From the NCBI GenBank assembly GCA_016806645.1, contig JACSYO010001548.1, positions 62,001-126,000 on the forward strand: 64,000 nt of DNA. The letters are read 5' to 3'. The notes under the pieces are model-generated. The model ran no database searches. It was not told where the DNA came from and saw only the letters and a program-made list of their open reading frames with translations. The DNA is from Ophiodon elongatus (lineage: Eukaryota > Chordata > Actinopteri > Perciformes > Hexagrammidae). Both the position numbers and the translations under genes were made by a program. This document shows, in pieces, positions 62,281-64,000 of the stretch (the first letter of the stretch is position 1; each line of letters opens with the position of its first letter).

Positions 62281-63074
62281 GAACTTCTAAATAAAAGAGG
62301 AAACAGACTTAACAAAATAAATGTTAATAAATGCTCTTAAATAATATTAACCAAGAAGTTTTAACTCGCCAAATTTCTGGTGTGTTAAACCCTTTCTGCA
62401 TTTTGATCCTAGTTTGTATTCTTCATTCTCCTTTTCTTCCCTTTTTTTATTTTGATTTGCCAAAGGTATTTCCACTCTGTGTTTTGCATTGATATTTTCA
62501 CCCTTCCCTCTCCTTGACCTGTTGGTGATCTCTACTTCTCAAACAGAGAAGTGCACCTCGCAGACGTCCCGTGTCACCCTGAGTCTCATGAATTTGGATT
62601 GATGTTGCCCACAGTTTCTTTCTGACCTTAGACCACAGAACTTCCCAGGCGATTCGTTGACCAATAGGGCTTTTGATCTTTATCGTAAATGACAGCTGCC
62701 ACGGTGGACTGGGATACAGACAGATGGGTTGTCACAGATCACAATATGTTCTGGATATCATGAAGTCTAGGTTGAAGTCCTTTTTTCAGCACTGCAGCTG
62801 GTGTTTGCTGTGCATTTTAAAAGTATTTCATGATTCAGCTTTGTCACAAAGCTGTCGTGTAGCAGTACCCTTCCTTACTGGCTTTTCTGTCTTAACACAT
62901 AAACATTGCTGTAATTAATTTCCTTATTATTATTTTTTTTTGTGGTAGTAGTGAAGGCTGGGTAAAAAAGACTGCAGTTTTTTTTGGGGGGGTCGGGGGG
63001 GTGTGCGACCTGGCCCTCTGTAGGGGCTGGTGTGGGTAGCTGGGCCTCGCCGGCCATGGTATGCGTCGTGCAAC
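62281..63074. other. Non-coding stretch with G-rich tract
   Basis: It holds a G-rich run at 62985-63005 (GGGGGGGTCGGGGGGGTG) after a T run. No gene is recognised. Confidence 0.5.
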
Positions 63075-63330
63075 ATCTACAATGTATCCACATGAGTAAA
63101 GATATGTTTTCACAAGAGATTTGAAGAATTTCAAAAATCGGACTTCAATTTTTCAGATTTATGGCCAAATTATCTATTTACACAGTGCCTTAGGACAATT
63201 GGTGCCTCATTATATAGATAGCTTAGATTGTTCTGCAAATTAACATATACAGCACATGGGTATGTCTCATATGCAAGGGACCTTTAAAGGTGAATTTAAG
63301 AATATATGTAAAAATCGGGAAAATGCCCTA
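63075..63330 (+). repeat. Dispersed repeat, copy 2
   Basis: Same-orientation partner of 57780-58040, with point differences spread along it. Similarity stops at about AAAATGCC near 63327. Confidence 0.7.
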
Positions 63331-63344
63331 ATGTCCTAATTACT

Positions 63345-63425
63345 TCGTGCTCGGATAATTGGCTGTGTTCGGGGCATGGTCTTCGTTCCCGAGCTAAGTT
63401 TTATAAAACACCATTATTGGCTCAG
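63345..63425 (+). repeat. Partner of the repeat at 5380-6020
   Basis: CGTGCTCGGATAATTGGCTG and AAGTTTTATAAAACACCAT match the reverse complement of about 5900-5990, 57 kb away in inverted orientation. Confidence 0.6.
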
Positions 63426-64000
63426 CTCGCTTGCAACCTCAACCGGCCAAGAAAGAAAATTTTCTATTGGTACCATCCACAATTTTTGTTAATTGAAACG
63501 CGAAAATAACTGTTGTAGTGTATAACTGACATCACCTTGAGTGAGAGAGTCTGCAAGGGAATGAAATGGTATATATACAAATGGGAAAGCACTTTGCAGC
63601 AGCATATTGACATACCTTGACAAATGTGTGTGTGTGGGGGGGGGGGTTACTACCTGATTTAAGTCTTCTGGGCTCTTCCTGGGCCTTACCAGACGAGAGG
63701 TAATTGACAAACATTAAATGTATTCCTTTTTTGTCAAAAAAGCCTCATGAAGCAAATAAAAAAAATGCTTGATGATTAAACCAGGTGTATAATATAGCCA
63801 ATTCTTTCATTACTATGATTTCAAGACTTTTTTTAATGTTGTGTTTTAAATGCTTAATGTTTCCGTATAAACTATGCCAGGCAGAACACTAGTGTGCCAT
63901 TGCCTTTGTTTACCTTTTTCTTTACGTCTCCGAGCCTGTAACCCATATTTAAAGTCACAGAGCTATGAATGTGGGTAATTCTGCAGAAATGTTAACTTAC
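63426..64000. other. Non-coding stretch, nothing recognised
   Basis: It includes a short GT run followed by G at about 63626-63647. No gene is recognised up to the window edge. Confidence 0.5.

Overview
The window is vertebrate nuclear DNA, almost certainly from a teleost fish. Almost none of it is coding: no operons, no densely packed genes, long AT-rich introns, many microsatellites, and many degraded mobile elements of kinds typical of ray-finned fish (tRNA-derived SINEs, L2/CR1-like and Rex1/Babar-like LINE pieces, a DIRS-type retrotransposon relic, hAT-type non-autonomous elements and fold-back elements). Species cannot be read from the sequence.

One protein-coding gene is recognisable: the 5' part of a neuroligin-4-like gene (nlgn4x type) on the minus strand. 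Its first coding exon is at 34691-35141, with 5' untranslated sequence to a strong acceptor at 35405. The second coding exon is at 8482-8634 and joins it exactly in phase across a 26-kb intron. The remaining coding exons lie beyond the left edge, so at least 8.48 kb of the next intron is here. To the right, a CpG-rich block around 49.7-50.7 kb with a minus-strand donor at 50383 is the best candidate for the promoter and non-coding first exon. An exon-like segment at 48092-48207 may be another 5' exon. If so, about 1-50.4 kb is one transcription unit and 50.7-64 kb is its upstream flank.

Layout: 1-8.48 kb, partial intron with a SINE, a long CA repeat and one interspersed repeat; 8.48-8.63 kb, coding exon 2; 8.63-34.7 kb, large intron with SINEs, an intact hAT-type MITE with perfect target duplications (23876-24532), and LINE endonuclease remnants (26.7 and 30.2-31.4 kb); 34.7-35.4 kb, coding exon 1 and 5' UTR; 35.4-50.4 kb, putative 5' intron holding a BED-finger transposase relic (37 kb), a LINE interrupted by a second LINE (38.8-41.1 kb), and several MITEs; 50.4-64 kb, upstream flank with a DIRS relic (55.6-57.6 kb), fold-back elements (58.3 and 60.8-61.5 kb) and duplicated repeat segments.

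I found no convincing new biological system. The items most worth following up are the candidate upstream exon, the internally deleted DIRS element with a perfect hairpin at its deletion point, the nested LINE and the fold-back elements. None of the mobile elements looks autonomous: every recognisable reverse transcriptase or transposase segment is truncated, frameshifted or interrupted.
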